Shown one piece after another: positions 1-11,230 of a stretch of 64,000 nucleotides of DNA. The stretch comes from Apostichopus japonicus (taxonomy: Eukaryota; Echinodermata; Holothuroidea; Aspidochirotida; Stichopodidae), in assembly GCF_037975245.1 (NCBI RefSeq), contig NC_092567.1, forward strand, positions 11,878,376 to 11,942,375, read 5' to 3'. The stretch's first letter is position 1, and each line of letters opens with the position of its first letter. The notes under the pieces are model-generated. The model was not told the origin of the DNA, ran no database searches, and saw nothing but the letters and a program-made list of their open reading frames with translations. The translations under genes and the position numbers were made by a program.

Positions 1-300
1 GACAGTATTGAAAAGGCACACCACTTTCAACATTTGTTATTTAACCCCAAACTATGCCACTCATAAATTGGTGTATAAATGTGGACGGAAAAAGTGATGT
101 CCGAAACACTGGTCCAGTTTCGCAATAATTCGCAAATTCATCGATGAAATTTTCTGAAATATTTATGAGAGGGAACCTATAGCCACAAAGTTCAATCATG
201 ACAAAATTTGGAGTAATCCTCTTTTGGAGTTGAGAATAGATCAAAGTACAAATTGTGCAGTTTGAAAACGGCAACATTTTCCGTCCACATTTCGGCACTT
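1..300. repeat. Inverted pair of a GGACGGAA-containing motif
   Basis: The segment has AAATGTGGACGGAAAA near 77-92 and its near reverse complement near 277-292, about 200 bp apart. This makes a small foldback. The same GGACGGAA core recurs at eight more places in the window, so this is probably a dispersed repeat end and not a gene. The short minus-strand ORF across it (41-298) shows no recognisable domain. Confidence 0.45.
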
Positions 301-1439
301 CTGGGAGTATAGCATACCTATATGCATATCTCAGGAAATTGTCTATGCTATGGTAGGTACAGCTAGGTGGACTCTCTCCATGGGGATAATATTTGTATCT
401 CTAGAATCTCTAATTATTTTGTCACAATGCTCCAAATGCCATTTATGCTAATTTGGGCGCTTTAACGTGAACAGACCCATATGTAACCCCCCCTTTCCTT
501 CGGTCAAGGTAATTAGGACAATGGGTCAGCAATATTGTATCAAGTGGGCCTAGGCTTCAAGACAGGATAAAATTATCTCCATGTCCGAATGGTTCAATGC
601 TGATATTCAAAACAACTGCTGAGTCAGTTCTACACAGGTTTACAATGAGAGACACAAAACACAAAGAAATGTACCATGAACTACTTATATTTTCAATCCT
701 CCAGTCGTGGGAAATGGGGACGTTATAAGGCTATCAATGGCACAAAACAATAAAAAGTATCTTACATTACAAAATATGTCAACTTGACCACACTCTTAGA
801 TATTAACTCTTAAATAAGCATACTTGCAGTTACTGTGGTACTGAACACTGTACATCAAGATGCAGCACAGGTATATAGACAATGATAACAATAGTAAGGT
901 TACAGTGTGCACTGTACTATACACTGAACATTTAGAACTTAGAGAACTTAAACTTATTGTCTATGGCCATGACAAAGGTTACAATAAAAGAATACTTAAA
1001 CTTATCTGGTTTTACGCTGGTGCTGTCGCGAACTGCTCGCTTTCTTTCTTCAACGCGGAAAGTTCATTTTCACGAATTAAGGTTCCGGTGTACATCAGTG
1101 TGCTCCATAATAGACTTGGTAATATACTGCAGTCCAGCGATTTATCAAACGGTATGACAATTTAACAAAATAGTTAGGGTTATAGTGACGTCTACAGCTC
1201 AGTGGTAGCATCCGGGTCCTTAGGTAAATACAAAATACAGGTGGGCTCCAAGAACAGCAATTAAGTAAAATATGAAAAGTCCATGGTAACCATCTCGGCA
1301 AGATCAGGAACAGTGGCCACAAAGATACAGGTACTAATATGACATCCTCATCATAATTTAGGAATATAACTTTACATGATGAACATTTTCGAAACTCCCT
1401 ATTTATACAACACTTTTTCCTTTAATAAAAATATTATAA
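301..1439. other. No gene recognised
   Basis: AT-rich sequence with only short ORFs of no recognisable family. A stretch at about 1196-1225 resembles a tRNA A-box region (it contains CAGCTCAGTGGTAGCAT), but I could not find a proper B box at the right distance, so no tRNA is called. Confidence 0.5.
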
Positions 1440-1570
1440 GTACAATAGATCAAACAAGAGAAGTCTTGCTCTCTCCAGGTGAAGAATCGAACTCTAACTA
1501 TATCAAGATACAAAGTTACCAGAACTATGTGACAACAACTCTAGGCCACATGGCTTCCCCACATCCTATT
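1440..1570 (-). repeat. Candidate tRNA-derived SINE head
   Basis: Read on the minus strand, TGGCCTAGAGTTG (about 1537-1549) matches the RNA polymerase III A-box pattern. GAGTTCGATTC (1484-1494) matches the B box about 55 nt downstream, a distance compatible with a tRNA with a long variable arm. Between them the sequence has a degenerate anticodon arm and no clean cloverleaf, so this looks like an old tRNA-derived SINE or tRNA pseudogene, not a working tRNA. No poly(A) tail or target duplication was found. Confidence 0.4.
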
Positions 1571-2297
1571 GGTTACTTCTAGCAATGATCCCATTGACCA
1601 ACTAATAAGATGACCAATCAGTAATTACATGATGGATTAGTCCACAAGCACTATTGTCTAGCAGGCTCAGTTTATCTCAGGAGAGATAAGTAGCAAGGAT
1701 ACATACAAAATGGCTTTGTGAAAGTACAATAACCATCACTAATCTGCAATATACTCAGCAGAGGCAGGAAGTATCTGTTTACTCTTTTTAATTAAAACTA
1801 TCTACACTATTGACAGAAACTGCTTCTACTAGCAAGTGAAAACAACAAACCCACTGTGTCATTCATGACACCAGGGTTACAAATATATATAAGGCCTAGG
1901 TGGTTTGGTCTGAGTTCTACAATATCAGCTTGGTAGACCTGCATATTGTTGATGTTTTTCCCTGTAATTAGAATTTGGCATAGGAAGAATTTTGTGGAAG
2001 GCTGTGATTAGATGGTTAAGTATTTTTTTCTGATAAGTGAGTATTAAAATAGTTTCCAGTCACTTGAACAATGGTACAAGAATATAGGGATTCTTGTACA
2101 CAATACTTATCATTAAGCAAATGCTTGGAGTGGAAAATTAAAAGGTGAGTTTCCTTTGTTTTAGGCATAGGAAGAAGAAACCTGGAACACATTAACAAGG
2201 AAACGCTTAATACTGTAATTGTTTTCCCCATACTGTAAGGACAGACGAGGAGTAAGTTTCTGAAAAATGCCAGATCTGTCCAGCTGACTATGGCTGT
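1571..2297. other. No gene recognised
   Basis: AT-rich non-coding-looking sequence; I see neither domains nor clear repeats here. Confidence 0.5.
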
Positions 2298-2556
2298 CTA
2301 AATTGTTGTTCTGTGTCCATGTTCAGAACAGGCCTTGAGCAGTCTCGCATTCGCTCCCCAACCTGTATCGAACCCTTCCCAGTACTGCTGCACTCGAGAC
2401 TGCATTGTCCTGTGCCTGTTTTGGACCCTCCTCAGTTTCCTTCCGACCAGCAACAAAGGTTGCTTCTCTGTGTACGGTTGTAACAGTTTCATAAAATGGT
2501 ACAGTGCCTTCTTTCCTGTGATTTGGTTCAGGTAGCAGTGTTATCCTGAAACCCAA
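2298..2556 (-). CDS. Unassigned exon-like ORF
   Basis: This stretch has a higher GC content than its surroundings and stays open in two minus-strand frames. One frame follows a possible 3' splice site (ending TTTCAG near 2544 on the minus strand) and runs about 73 residues, with PEPNHRKEGTVPFYETV near its start. The other frame runs 64 residues and ends in an aromatic and glycine-rich segment (WEGFDTGWGANARLL). I do not recognise either. It could be a terminal exon or a chance open stretch in GC-richer DNA. No partner exons were identified. Confidence 0.2.
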
Positions 2557-3794
2557 TGTGTAAATATTAATTCATGTGTACATAAAAGACAATGAGAAAC
2601 TACCATCATGACCAGTAATAGAAGTGATATATTAATTTAAAATAACATGATTGATGAGACATACCTTCAAAATCTTTGTTGGTGCGGATGGCTCCATCCC
2701 ACAATGATTACCATACACCTTTAAAACAGAAACTCAATTGATCTTCTCATTACCACATTGAATATCACACATGTAAATTACCCCATGTTCACATGTCCTA
2801 TGCACATAATCCAGCCTTTTCACAAGCACTTTATATATTCCGATCACAGGACAGTTACACAAATAAGGGACCAAGTCACATTTCCTAGATTCCTTCATAC
2901 ATTACTGACACAAGTTTCTTCAGCTTACTATACAAACAAAATATGCGGTCAGAGCCTCCCTTGAAAAAAGGTATGTTAGTTTCCTTAAGCGAACGTGTTA
3001 TCTTTCAACCCTTAACGTGACATTTCTCCTATTTCTCAACATTTATTTCACTTACTATGTCATCTATTCTTTCCAAATGTTAGTTTTCTCCCCTGATGCT
3101 GACGGGGGATTTCATGCTTATGGCAGATTTCACAGTTTGATGGTCCAAACCAGCATAGTCAGTTTGAAGTACACTGTACTGCTGTGTGCTCTAAATAATT
3201 ACAAGTCTTTGTCATTAATTTGAACAACTCATGCATTTGAAATAAAAAAGATAATATTTTTTAATTTGTTCAATTATTTTCTTTGAAAAATAATGATGAA
3301 ATTTTTTTTTGGTACAAAAATGGACGGACTCAACTCCCACAAATAGGTGTTGCTTAAATAATTGGTATGTACATTGTGAGAATGAAGAGCAACTGAAATA
3401 AATTTTGCTCATTCAATGAAGATAAGAATTATGTATAAAATAAGTGGTGTCTCTTTGTCTTCATTGGTATTTTGTACCTTGTGGATGTATCTCAATAAGT
3501 GACAATTTCCCAGATTATTTCCGTCCAAAATATGTAAAATAAGGTATGCCTTATTTCTTGTCAACACAATTAAAAAAAATTACGATTTTGTTGTGTAAAC
3601 ATTGCTCAAGTGTATCTTATATAATAACAATAAAATATCCCCGATCAAACCTAATCTCCCGTAATTGTGTAGTTTTTCATAAATCACACGTTATGTCCGT
3701 CCAAATTTCCGTTACGTGTGACTTAATACATCGTCACGGATATAAACATCGTATGGAAACTATTTTGTTCAGTGCACCCTCCACAATCTGCCTC
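2557..3794. other. No gene recognised; scattered CCGTCC motifs
   Basis: AT-rich sequence with a TTCCGTCC motif at 3519-3526 and GTCCGTCC near 3693. These are members of the dispersed GGACGGAA motif set seen elsewhere in the window. The ORF at 3546-3809 has no recognisable domain. Confidence 0.45.
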
Positions 3795-4467
3795 CAACGA
3801 GGTAAATGAATCTGGAGGATTCATGTCAATTGGGTGCGCGCGTACCATGTATGGAGGGTCATGTGATGTGTTCCAGGGTGGTACTATACTGATATTTCTC
3901 TGTAGCAGTTCGAGAACAGTGTTAGTGACTTCGTGAAAGATTGGTCGGTTCGGACATGGGAACTAGCGGCATAAGAAGGTACTGGTACTTCAGGCCTACG
4001 AAATAGTGCTAATATGCTAACGTTCAACCTTATTCTCTTGAATGAAGGCAGGCTTTCTACATAATCTTACTTATTAATACAGCTCAAGGGGCAAGCTTTG
4101 TCTCATATGGCCTAACGTTATTACTACACGCTATAAGTGATTGTAGAAATGGGAAATGTGGGGAAATGTTTAGTTCAGTACAACCACGGAATTCTCCATG
4201 GAACAGAGCCTAATGCTGCTCGACGGGAATATAGCTATCACGTTAGGCTACAGGCACGGTTATTGCTAGGTAACGGGTGTCGTCTGCTGCTCTAAGCACG
4301 CAAACACATTTACGTACTAGTTGGGTGAAATCATCATGCGTAATAGGGAGAGTAGTATATTAGTACCACCCTGGAACACATCACATGACCCTCCATACAT
4401 GGTACGCGCGTACGCGCGTATTTACTGTGTGATAGTTTCTCCAGATTCATTTACCTCGTTGTCTGCC
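3795..4467. repeat. Large inverted repeat with about 100-bp arms
   Basis: The left arm at about 3798-3893 and the right arm at about 4356-4461 are reverse complements over roughly 100 bp with a few indels. Both carry GAGGTAAATGAATCTGGAG, a GCGCGTACCATGTATGGAGG stretch and a TGTTCCAGGGTGGTACTA stretch. The right arm has a short GCGCGTAC expansion. The 460-bp spacer shows no coding signal. This is consistent with a foldback-type or MITE-type element, or with an inverted local duplication. I could not assign terminal duplications. Confidence 0.7.
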
Positions 4468-5159
4468 TCTGATTTCGCGCTATTGGTAAACACCAGCTGT
4501 AACGTTCTAAACAAACACTTTCGTTACTATATGATACGGTGAAGAAATTCCGTCCCATGTGTTACGTGTGCAAAAGTGTTACGTGCGAAATACTATTTCT
4601 TACAAATCTTAAGCTCAAAACAAGGACGAATTAGCTTATTTTTATATTTGTTTAGCATCTTTCTTATCGTAGTTGACATACCACACATAATAGTGTCAAT
4701 GGTTAGATGTAAGGCCATTACATCGTAATCGGCCTAGCGCACGTTATGTTAGGGGACAGATAACGCTAGGATAACGTGCGAGGGGACAGACATTGCGCAA
4801 TATCGGGCACTGCGAGTAACAAATGTAAACTTAAAAGTGCTGCATCAAATTAGATTGTTGGACCTTGTCAAGTATTCAGATGAAGAATTAACGCTTCTCC
4901 GATGTTTAAGTACACGTTGTGAGCGATGTTTATGACTAAAATACAGTTTTTGCAAATGGCTGCCCTACATACATTTGTACTTCTAGTACCAGTTTTTCGA
5001 TTTTTTTTGTAGTTCTATTCCTAGGCCTACTCAGTTTGCAAGTTTGGGGTAGTAAATTAGTAGCTGTCGCATTGCATTGCAAGAAAACAGAACAGAGAAT
5101 GTGAGGACTGGGAAATAAGGTAGTGGATGCCGCGAAGGGGAAGCTGGCAGTGATGAATT
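4468..5159. other. No gene recognised
   Basis: AT-rich sequence with one TTCCGTCC motif at 4548-4555. A short internal echo (GGGGACAGA with ATAACG nearby, twice around 4755-4790) is the only structure seen. Confidence 0.45.
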
Positions 5160-5910
5160 CGTGCTCATTCATGAATATTAATGAGGTCACAGGGTCGAAT
5201 GTCAAAATCTTCAAATTGCAATAACTTGGCAACTACAAGTCTGAATTCCTTCAAATTTGGTGTTGTGATATTGGTAGACCATTTATACATGCTGATGCAT
5301 GTTGTAATTGATACCATGCATATTAATGGGGAGGCGGGACTGAGTTTTTTGGTTTGTATGAATGATAACTCGACAAGGGTATGATTGATCAATAGCATAA
5401 TTGGTGAGTGGGTGGCCCATAATAAGAAGTTGAACCCAATTGAATTTGGTGCTCATTCATGAATATTAATGAGGTCACAGGGTCAAACATCAAAGTGCAA
5501 TGACTTCTCAAGCACATGTCAGATTTTTTCAAACTTGGTATGGTTAGATTGGTATGTAGCCCAAACTTTCTGATGTGAATTTCACCTCATGCATATTGAT
5601 GAGGATGCACGCTTAGCTTAATTTATGTAACATAAGTTTGTATGCACCATAACTTGACAAGGGAGCTATTGATTATTACCATACATATTGGTTTGGTGGC
5701 CTATAGATGAACACTATTAATTTTAATACCTACTGTACATCAGTAATTTATAGAGGTCAAAGGGTAAAAATCTTTATATATTGCAATAACTTGGCAATCA
5801 AAAGGTTGAATTTCTCAAACAAAAACTTGATATGGTGATATTGGTAGGTAACCTAGCTACACATGCTGATGTGTGATGCAATTAATGTCATGCACATTTA
5901 TGAGGGGCAT
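5160..5910. repeat. Degenerate tandem repeat, about 290-bp unit, three copies
   Basis: GCTCATTCATGAATATTAAT followed by GAGGTCACAGGGTC occurs at about 5162 and 5451. Each copy is followed by a TTGCAATAACTTGGCAA-like segment and then a TTGGTATGTAG-like and CATGCATATTAATG segment. A third, weaker copy covers about 5740-5910. The short ORFs across it (5165-5398, 5181-5384) are repeat shadows. Confidence 0.65.
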
Positions 5911-6020
5911 GGCCTGGCAATTAATTCTCTTGTTAATGTAAGGCTTTCTAACGAACTTCCCTGTGAATGGGTATACTAGTATACATATTTAAACCAATGA
6001 CTCCATAAGTTATTTTTGAA

Positions 6021-6878
6021 AATTCACACATAACTCTGTGTCCGTCCAATGGTTATGTGTGAAATTAAACAAAGTGTTTTGTATTGTCAAGCTACATGCA
6101 TTTTAAAGGCAGTTTTTGTGTTTACTTGTTATTTAGCAATGTTCTTAACATCTTTTAACACAAATCAAATTCTTTTCTCTTCTGAGTATGTTATTAAGTG
6201 AACTTTTACCTGATAATTTACCATAAATGTTCGTCCATGTCGAATGTTACAAGTTAAAAACCAATTATACAATTCTATAACATCAATTCAGTCAATTAAA
6301 TGCAGTAATTAAAGGTGAATTCAATATGTCTGCAAACTTTATATTACATTTTCCATTTTTGCTGTTGAATTCATTGCAATATATGTGGTGACAGTCAGAT
6401 ACCTCTGACTCAGTTGGAGTGTGTGAATTTATCCATACACTTGCTGTTCTACCCTTGCAACATATATCTGTAAGTTAAATAGACATAAAAGTTAGAAATG
6501 GATGAAACAGAAACAAGTAGTTTGCATAACCATTCTGAATGTTTTCAAAACAATGCTTCATTCCAATGGTTATGTGTAATATTCACACATACTGTAACTC
6601 TGTGTCCGTCCAATGGTTATGTGTGAAATTCACACATAACTGTGGTGTCCGTCCAATGGTTATGTGTGAAATTGAAAAAGTTTTTGTATTGTTAAGCTAA
6701 TTATGCAATTTAAAGACAGTTTTTGTGTTTATTTGTTATAAAGCAAATGTCCTTAACACATTGCAACAAAATCAAATTCTTTTCTCTTCTTATTAATTTT
6801 TTAAGTGAACTACTAATTGATATTTTACCATAAATGTCCGTCCAATCACATCAATGTCGATTTTAACAAGCTAAAATT
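6021..6878. repeat. Direct repeat pair (about 240 bp) with a CACACATAAC hairpin
   Basis: Copies at about 6021-6262 and 6635-6878 align nearly end to end. They share the GTCCGTCCAATGGTTATGTG head, a CAGTTTTTGTGTTTA middle and an ACCATAAATGT tail. At the head, CACACATAAC and GTTATGTGTG form a perfect 10-bp inverted repeat around the GTCCGTCCAA core. In the second copy the head itself is doubled (6586-6630 and 6631-6675). Confidence 0.7.
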
Positions 6879-7330
6879 AAATTAAGAATTTTTAAATAAT
6901 ATCTTTTATACTAGTTATAGTCTGCAACATTGGTGCTTTTCATAACTGAAGAATTATGGGACTAGGCCTTTCCTTGTATCTCCTGGGGAATAAAAAGAGG
7001 GAAGGGTGAGATTCGATTGGATTGTGACTTTGTGTGACTCTGCAATTTAGAGTAGTAAATTTTCCAAAATTTGCACCATATTTTATCTTCTACATTCCAT
7101 TTTCACTTCACTGAGATGTCAAAGAATAAAAAACATGTGTATTACATAACTTTCAACAAACTTAATTTTTTTAATACTGTGGGAGCTTTTGGACCATCTG
7201 ATTGTGAAATCTGCCTTATATTCATTACCAGATAGATCTGTACTGAAAGCCCATGCCTGTTTTTAAATGACATCCATTAAAGGAACATGTTAGTGATAAA
7301 TGGGATCCAGTCCTTCCGGTCATATCAGTT
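6879..7330. other. No gene recognised
   Basis: AT-rich sequence with neither domains nor repeats that I can see. Confidence 0.45.
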
Positions 7331-7720
7331 TAGGTTCCTTGCGTTTTGCAAAGCAAGGAACCTATGCATCTATGCATTCAACTCGGCGTGTGTGTGTGTG
7401 TGTATGTGACGCTTGACTTGTGTACAAGATATCTCAATGAGGAAATGATGTATCATGACCAAACTTGGTGGGTGGATAGCCCATAGTGAGAGGAAGAACC
7501 AAATGTCCATCGATGTTGGCAGTTATGCTATTGTAATCCAATAGTCGACCTGCATTTGGGCGACCTTTGACCTCCATTGACCTGTATTAGTTTCTTTTAA
7601 GTTGACTATTTGAATTTTTTGGCCATATCCTGATCTAAATTGTACATAAGTTGACTCCTCTGCAACCTTCGTGTGCAAAGTTATTAGAGATCAAGGTTTC
7701 ATTTGGTTTCGTTAAAATTC
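7331..7720 (+). repeat. Hairpin leader plus start of a DR1-type repeat unit
   Basis: A perfect 12-bp stem (TAGGTTCCTTGC at 7331-7342, its complement at 7353-7364) with a 10-nt loop is followed by a (GT)n tract at about 7388-7405. Then comes one degenerate unit of the roughly 140-bp family (AAGATATCTCAATGAGG..., CCAAACTTGG...) with CGACCTTTGACCT at 7561-7573. This has the leader, microsatellite and unit layout of the better-preserved arrays at 10796-11230 and 51480-52640. Confidence 0.6.
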
Positions 7721-7802
7721 TTAATAAGAACAGTTACAGTAGGATGATTCTGTGAGTTCTGTAAAAAAAAGCCAACTCTTGCTCCTATCAGTCACCTGGT
7801 CC

Positions 7803-8172
7803 TCAACAGGTTCTCAAAAGGACCAACAGTTGATTTGTGATATATTTTGGCAATATTGTGTGTGTACAGTACATCGGACCACATAACAATGTTAGAACAG
7901 TGCTGCTTCCTTGTAAATATTCCTTACAAGCAAGGAACAATAAATACTCCGTAGTGCCCTTGGGCTCCTGTTTGTCTTTCAATCGCCCTAAGCCTTGTCC
8001 TGTGATGAATGTTAGTTTCTGTGATAGAGTGGTTGAAATGTTGGCCCGTCCTGCCAGAAAATTTAAGTCTAACACTGACTTATGTCGAGAAGTGACGTCA
8101 GTGCTGCACATTAGTCAGAATCGATCAGATCTCACTCTTAGTTTGGCCATGAGACAATACACAGGAATGTGA
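7803..8172. other. Unassigned overlapping ORFs on both strands
   Basis: A 102-residue minus-strand ORF (7803-8111) and a 111-residue plus-strand ORF (7837-8172) overlap. The minus-strand product has a fairly protein-like composition (it includes GRLKDKQEPKGTTEYLLFLA), but I cannot assign it to a family. No convincing splice sites were identified. At most one of the two is real. Confidence 0.2.
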
Positions 8173-8272
8173 ACAGACTGTGTGAATGGATGTGCACACA
8201 AAAGATCTCACTCTAAGCTTGGCCTTGCTACAGTACACTGGAATGTGTACAGACTTTGTGTATGGCTGTGAT
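8126..8272. repeat. Local tandem duplication, about 75 bp, two copies
   Basis: AGATCTCACTCTTAGTTTGG (near 8128) and AGATCTCACTCTAAGCTTGG (near 8203) start two adjacent copies. They share a CAATACACAGGAATGTG-like and ACAGACTNTGTGNATGGNTG tail and diverge by several substitutions. Confidence 0.65.
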
Positions 8273-9233
8273 TCCAAAACTTTGTTATTTCAGAACAACT
8301 TAATTATGAAGAAAACCTAGTTAGGGAATTCTAGAATGTTTTACATCTTCAAACGATTGCTAACTTTTAACTTCACTGGGAATTTTTCATCTCAATTGCT
8401 ATTTTACTCTCAGACATGTTACCTTTCCTCGCTGCAATGTAGCTTTCCAATGATAGTGACTCTGCAGCTCCTGAAACGATGTGTCGCGATGACGTTACAG
8501 TCGCCCATCGGTCTCCACTGTTCAAAATATATTAGACGAAGTAGGCATGACAATAACATTTCCCTTCTCCTGTATCATAAGATAGAAAATCCCCGAACTA
8601 CAGTTGGACTGTCACTATGAAAAAAAAAAAAAATACTGTATGGAGTTTTTTACATATACCCAATAGGCTGCCAAAAAATTCCTTTAAGGAAAACATACGT
8701 TGTACAGTATGCGTACATTTGGTATTGGGAATGTTTCTGTACTAAATTCGTTTTTTCTATGATCACCGTTATGATGATGTTAGGCAAGTGTACTGAACAT
8801 GGAATTGCACCTTCTTTAAACGGCACACAGTGAAAGAAACTGTCTATATTGTTGATTTTTTTTTTTTACACAAGGCTATTTACGGGAATTTTCTTAACAA
8901 ATTGACAGCTGGACAAACCTGCAGATAAACTCATAACTACAAGGATTAGATGAAGACATGAAGGGCAAATCGTAAGTTAGTTTCAGACCATTTACTTTTC
9001 TCTTTAGGTTCCACAAAATGGCACTTTAACACTTGCAGGTATAAAAAGCCTGTGTATATTGTCCATGCTTGTAACACCCAGCATAGAGTTTGGCCTCATA
9101 GGGGTATTGGGCTGAAATTGTCTGGATATCTAATTTTCATGTACTGTAAAATCATTGCACCTTCTAGGAATAAAATATTCTTTCCCAGCACATGTTTGGT
9201 TTCGATGATAATCGTAACCTTTGTAGTCATGCA
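8273..9233. other. No gene recognised; end resembles a repeat leader
   Basis: AT-rich sequence with a 13-A run near 8620. The last part (about 9195-9233, TTTGGTTTCGATGATAATCG and on to GTAGTCATGCAGG) is the conserved leader of the DR1-type array that resumes at 10796. The array locus was therefore split by the hAT element at 9242-10787. Confidence 0.55.
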
Positions 9234-9241
9234 GGCAGATG

Positions 9242-10787
9242 CAGCGACGTAGCCAGGAATTTGAAAGGGGGGAGCACTTTTTGCGATTGATATCGATTTC
9301 CAAAAATTTAGGCACGACTATCTGAGCGGAGCGCCACTATCGGTTGGCGCGGAGTGTACAAGAAAATTGTTGGTTTTACAAACCCCCCAGATGGCCGGAA
9401 ACGGCCCTTCCCGAGTGTTCATGCTGGTTCCATGGCCTCTTGCTAACTTGAGACACCTCATTCAATATCACTTTTCAACCAAAAAAAAAACAAACGAGTT
9501 AAGATAGTACATATTTCAATAATACGTCTATTGTCATAATTGCATACTTTATTGCGAGAGATTGAAATAAAGTCTTATGAATTGAATACATAATGTATTT
9601 AAAATTAGCAAGGTACATGTACAGAGTAGTCTTACTTTTCAACTGCTGATACTTGTAGTTGCATATATAGATAGGCCAGAAATGTCTTAGATACAAATAA
9701 GAGAAGGCGAGAGCTATCCGACGATTGCCATCTGATTCAAATTTCTCAACTGTTTTCTCAACTGAAATATTATCTGCGAAACAGGTTTTTAACTAGATGT
9801 TACAACACTGACAAGATCGGATCCTATAGTCTTTTTCGGCGGGTAGAGTGTTGAATGGAACGGCACGCGATAGAAATGACAGCCTAAATTAGAAGACTAG
9901 GTGAACCTAATTAAGCCATATTCTTGCTACGTTCATTTCAATAGTTATTCCTGTCTAGACTCTTAAACTCTTCCAGCAAGCTTATGGATTTGAAATATGG
10001 GTGTTTTAAAAAAAAAAGATAACTTGGCCAAAAAAGTGTAGGCCCGGGCCCACAGTGCTACATACTGGCTACGCCCCTGATCATATGATATCATATTATC
10101 AGCAGATTTTGTTTCCTGTTTGAATTCTTTTACATGTTCTTTTACATAATATATCAGAAAGACAAACATAGTGCTCTTTTACAATTTTTCAAGTAGGATG
10201 ATTCTTGTTTATTGTCCAATGTCTGGATTTTAATACATTTGACCAACTTAACTGATGGACAATATAATCTTTCATATTTTGGAATATAGCCAGATATGCA
10301 GTGGCCTAAAAACAAATATCGTTATCGCAGTGTATTAGCAGTGTAATAATTATTTATAGGAAGTGCGTATCACGTACGATTGCTAGCTTAGCTTCATAAC
10401 ATGCTGTTCGTGCAACAACTTAGGACGAATCATAGAAAGGATGAGAACGAACGTTGTCGACGTTGTTGTGCATACGGTTCGTGACATTCCATAGAGTGCG
10501 TTTAGGTAGGCAATATGTATTTTATTACGCAGTGGCCAACTGTAGGCTTGTAATGGGCTATAGGCTAAATTTAGCTAATTGCATCTGCCAAACTAAGTAA
10601 GTAGTTGAATCAGTTGGCGTGAATGTTACTACGATTATAATTGAGTTAACGGAGCTGACGAGTATTCAAGATCAAAAGAGCACTGACAAAATACCATGCT
10701 AAAAAACAACAGTTTTTAAACATTTTTTTCGACACTGAAAGGGGGGGGAGCGGTCGCTCCCCCTGCTCCCCCCTGGCTACGTCCCTG
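9242..10787. mobile_element. hAT-type element 1 (1546 bp, non-autonomous)
   Basis: The left end CAGCGACGTAGCCAGG matches the reverse complement of the right end (CAGGGACGTAGCCAGG) with one mismatch. Perfect 8-bp duplications GGCAGATG flank it at 9234-9241 and 10788-10795, which is diagnostic for hAT superfamily insertion. G-runs sit just inside both ends. It contains the GCGCCA/TGGCGC module at about 9318-9420. No transposase ORF is visible, so it needs a transposase in trans. A related sequence without the insert is at about 31790-31860 on the minus strand. An additional unpaired end-like sequence (CTGGCTACGCCCCTG, near 10065-10079) lies inside. Confidence 0.85.
9318..9420 (+). repeat. GCGCCA/TGGCGC module, copy 1
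   Basis: TATCTGAGCGGAGCGCCACT begins the module. The inverted repeat GCGCCA...TGGCGC follows, then a CCCCAGATGGCCGGAAACGG stretch. The same arrangement occurs in at least seven more places in this window. Confidence 0.7.
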
Positions 10788-10795
10788 GGCAGATG

Positions 10796-11230
10796 AGTGT
10801 GTGTGACACCTTGCTTGGAAACAGTATATCTCTAGAATAGAAGTTTGGACCAATATCATATTTGGTGTGTAAAAGTACCAAATTGAGTAGAAAAAGCCTA
10901 CTGCCTGTAGAGGTCAAATGTCATTAGGGGTCAAACTGTGAAACCTTGTAATGACGATATCTCCAGAAGGGAAGCTTGGACCAATCTCATATTTAGTATG
11001 TACAGTAGTTGTGTCACAATGACTTCAAGATACCAATGGATTTTTGTGGAGGTCAAAGGTTGGGGTCACCATGGGCCAAATTGTGAACATCGTTAACACG
11101 ATATTTCAAGAAGGGAAGCCTGGACCAACCTCTTATAAAGTATGTAGTTAGTTCAACAATCCTTTTGTTTTTTGCGGAGGTCAAATGTCACCAGTGGTCA
11201 ACTTGTGGAAACCTTGTTTTATAATCTATT
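10796..11230 (+). repeat. Tandem array of about 140-bp units, three copies, with AGGTCAAA motifs
   Basis: Three units each start with a TATCTCNAGAAGGGAAGCTTGG-type segment (about 10830, 10968 and 11102), continue with CCAATCTCATATTTAGTATG-like sequence and end with GGAGGTCAAA(T/G)GT. These are reverse-orientation relatives of the array at 51480-52640. The unit length is close to nucleosome size. AGGTCAAAGGTT at about 11050 is near the DR1 nuclear-receptor consensus. Confidence 0.75.

Noticed and set aside
1196-1260. Plus-strand tRNA gene
   Set aside because: It has an A-box-like CAGCTCAGTGGTAGCAT but no B box and no acceptor stem pairing found.
10063-10079. CTGGCTACGCCCCTG as the right end of another hAT element
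   Set aside because: No left end with the matching octamer ATCATATG could be found.
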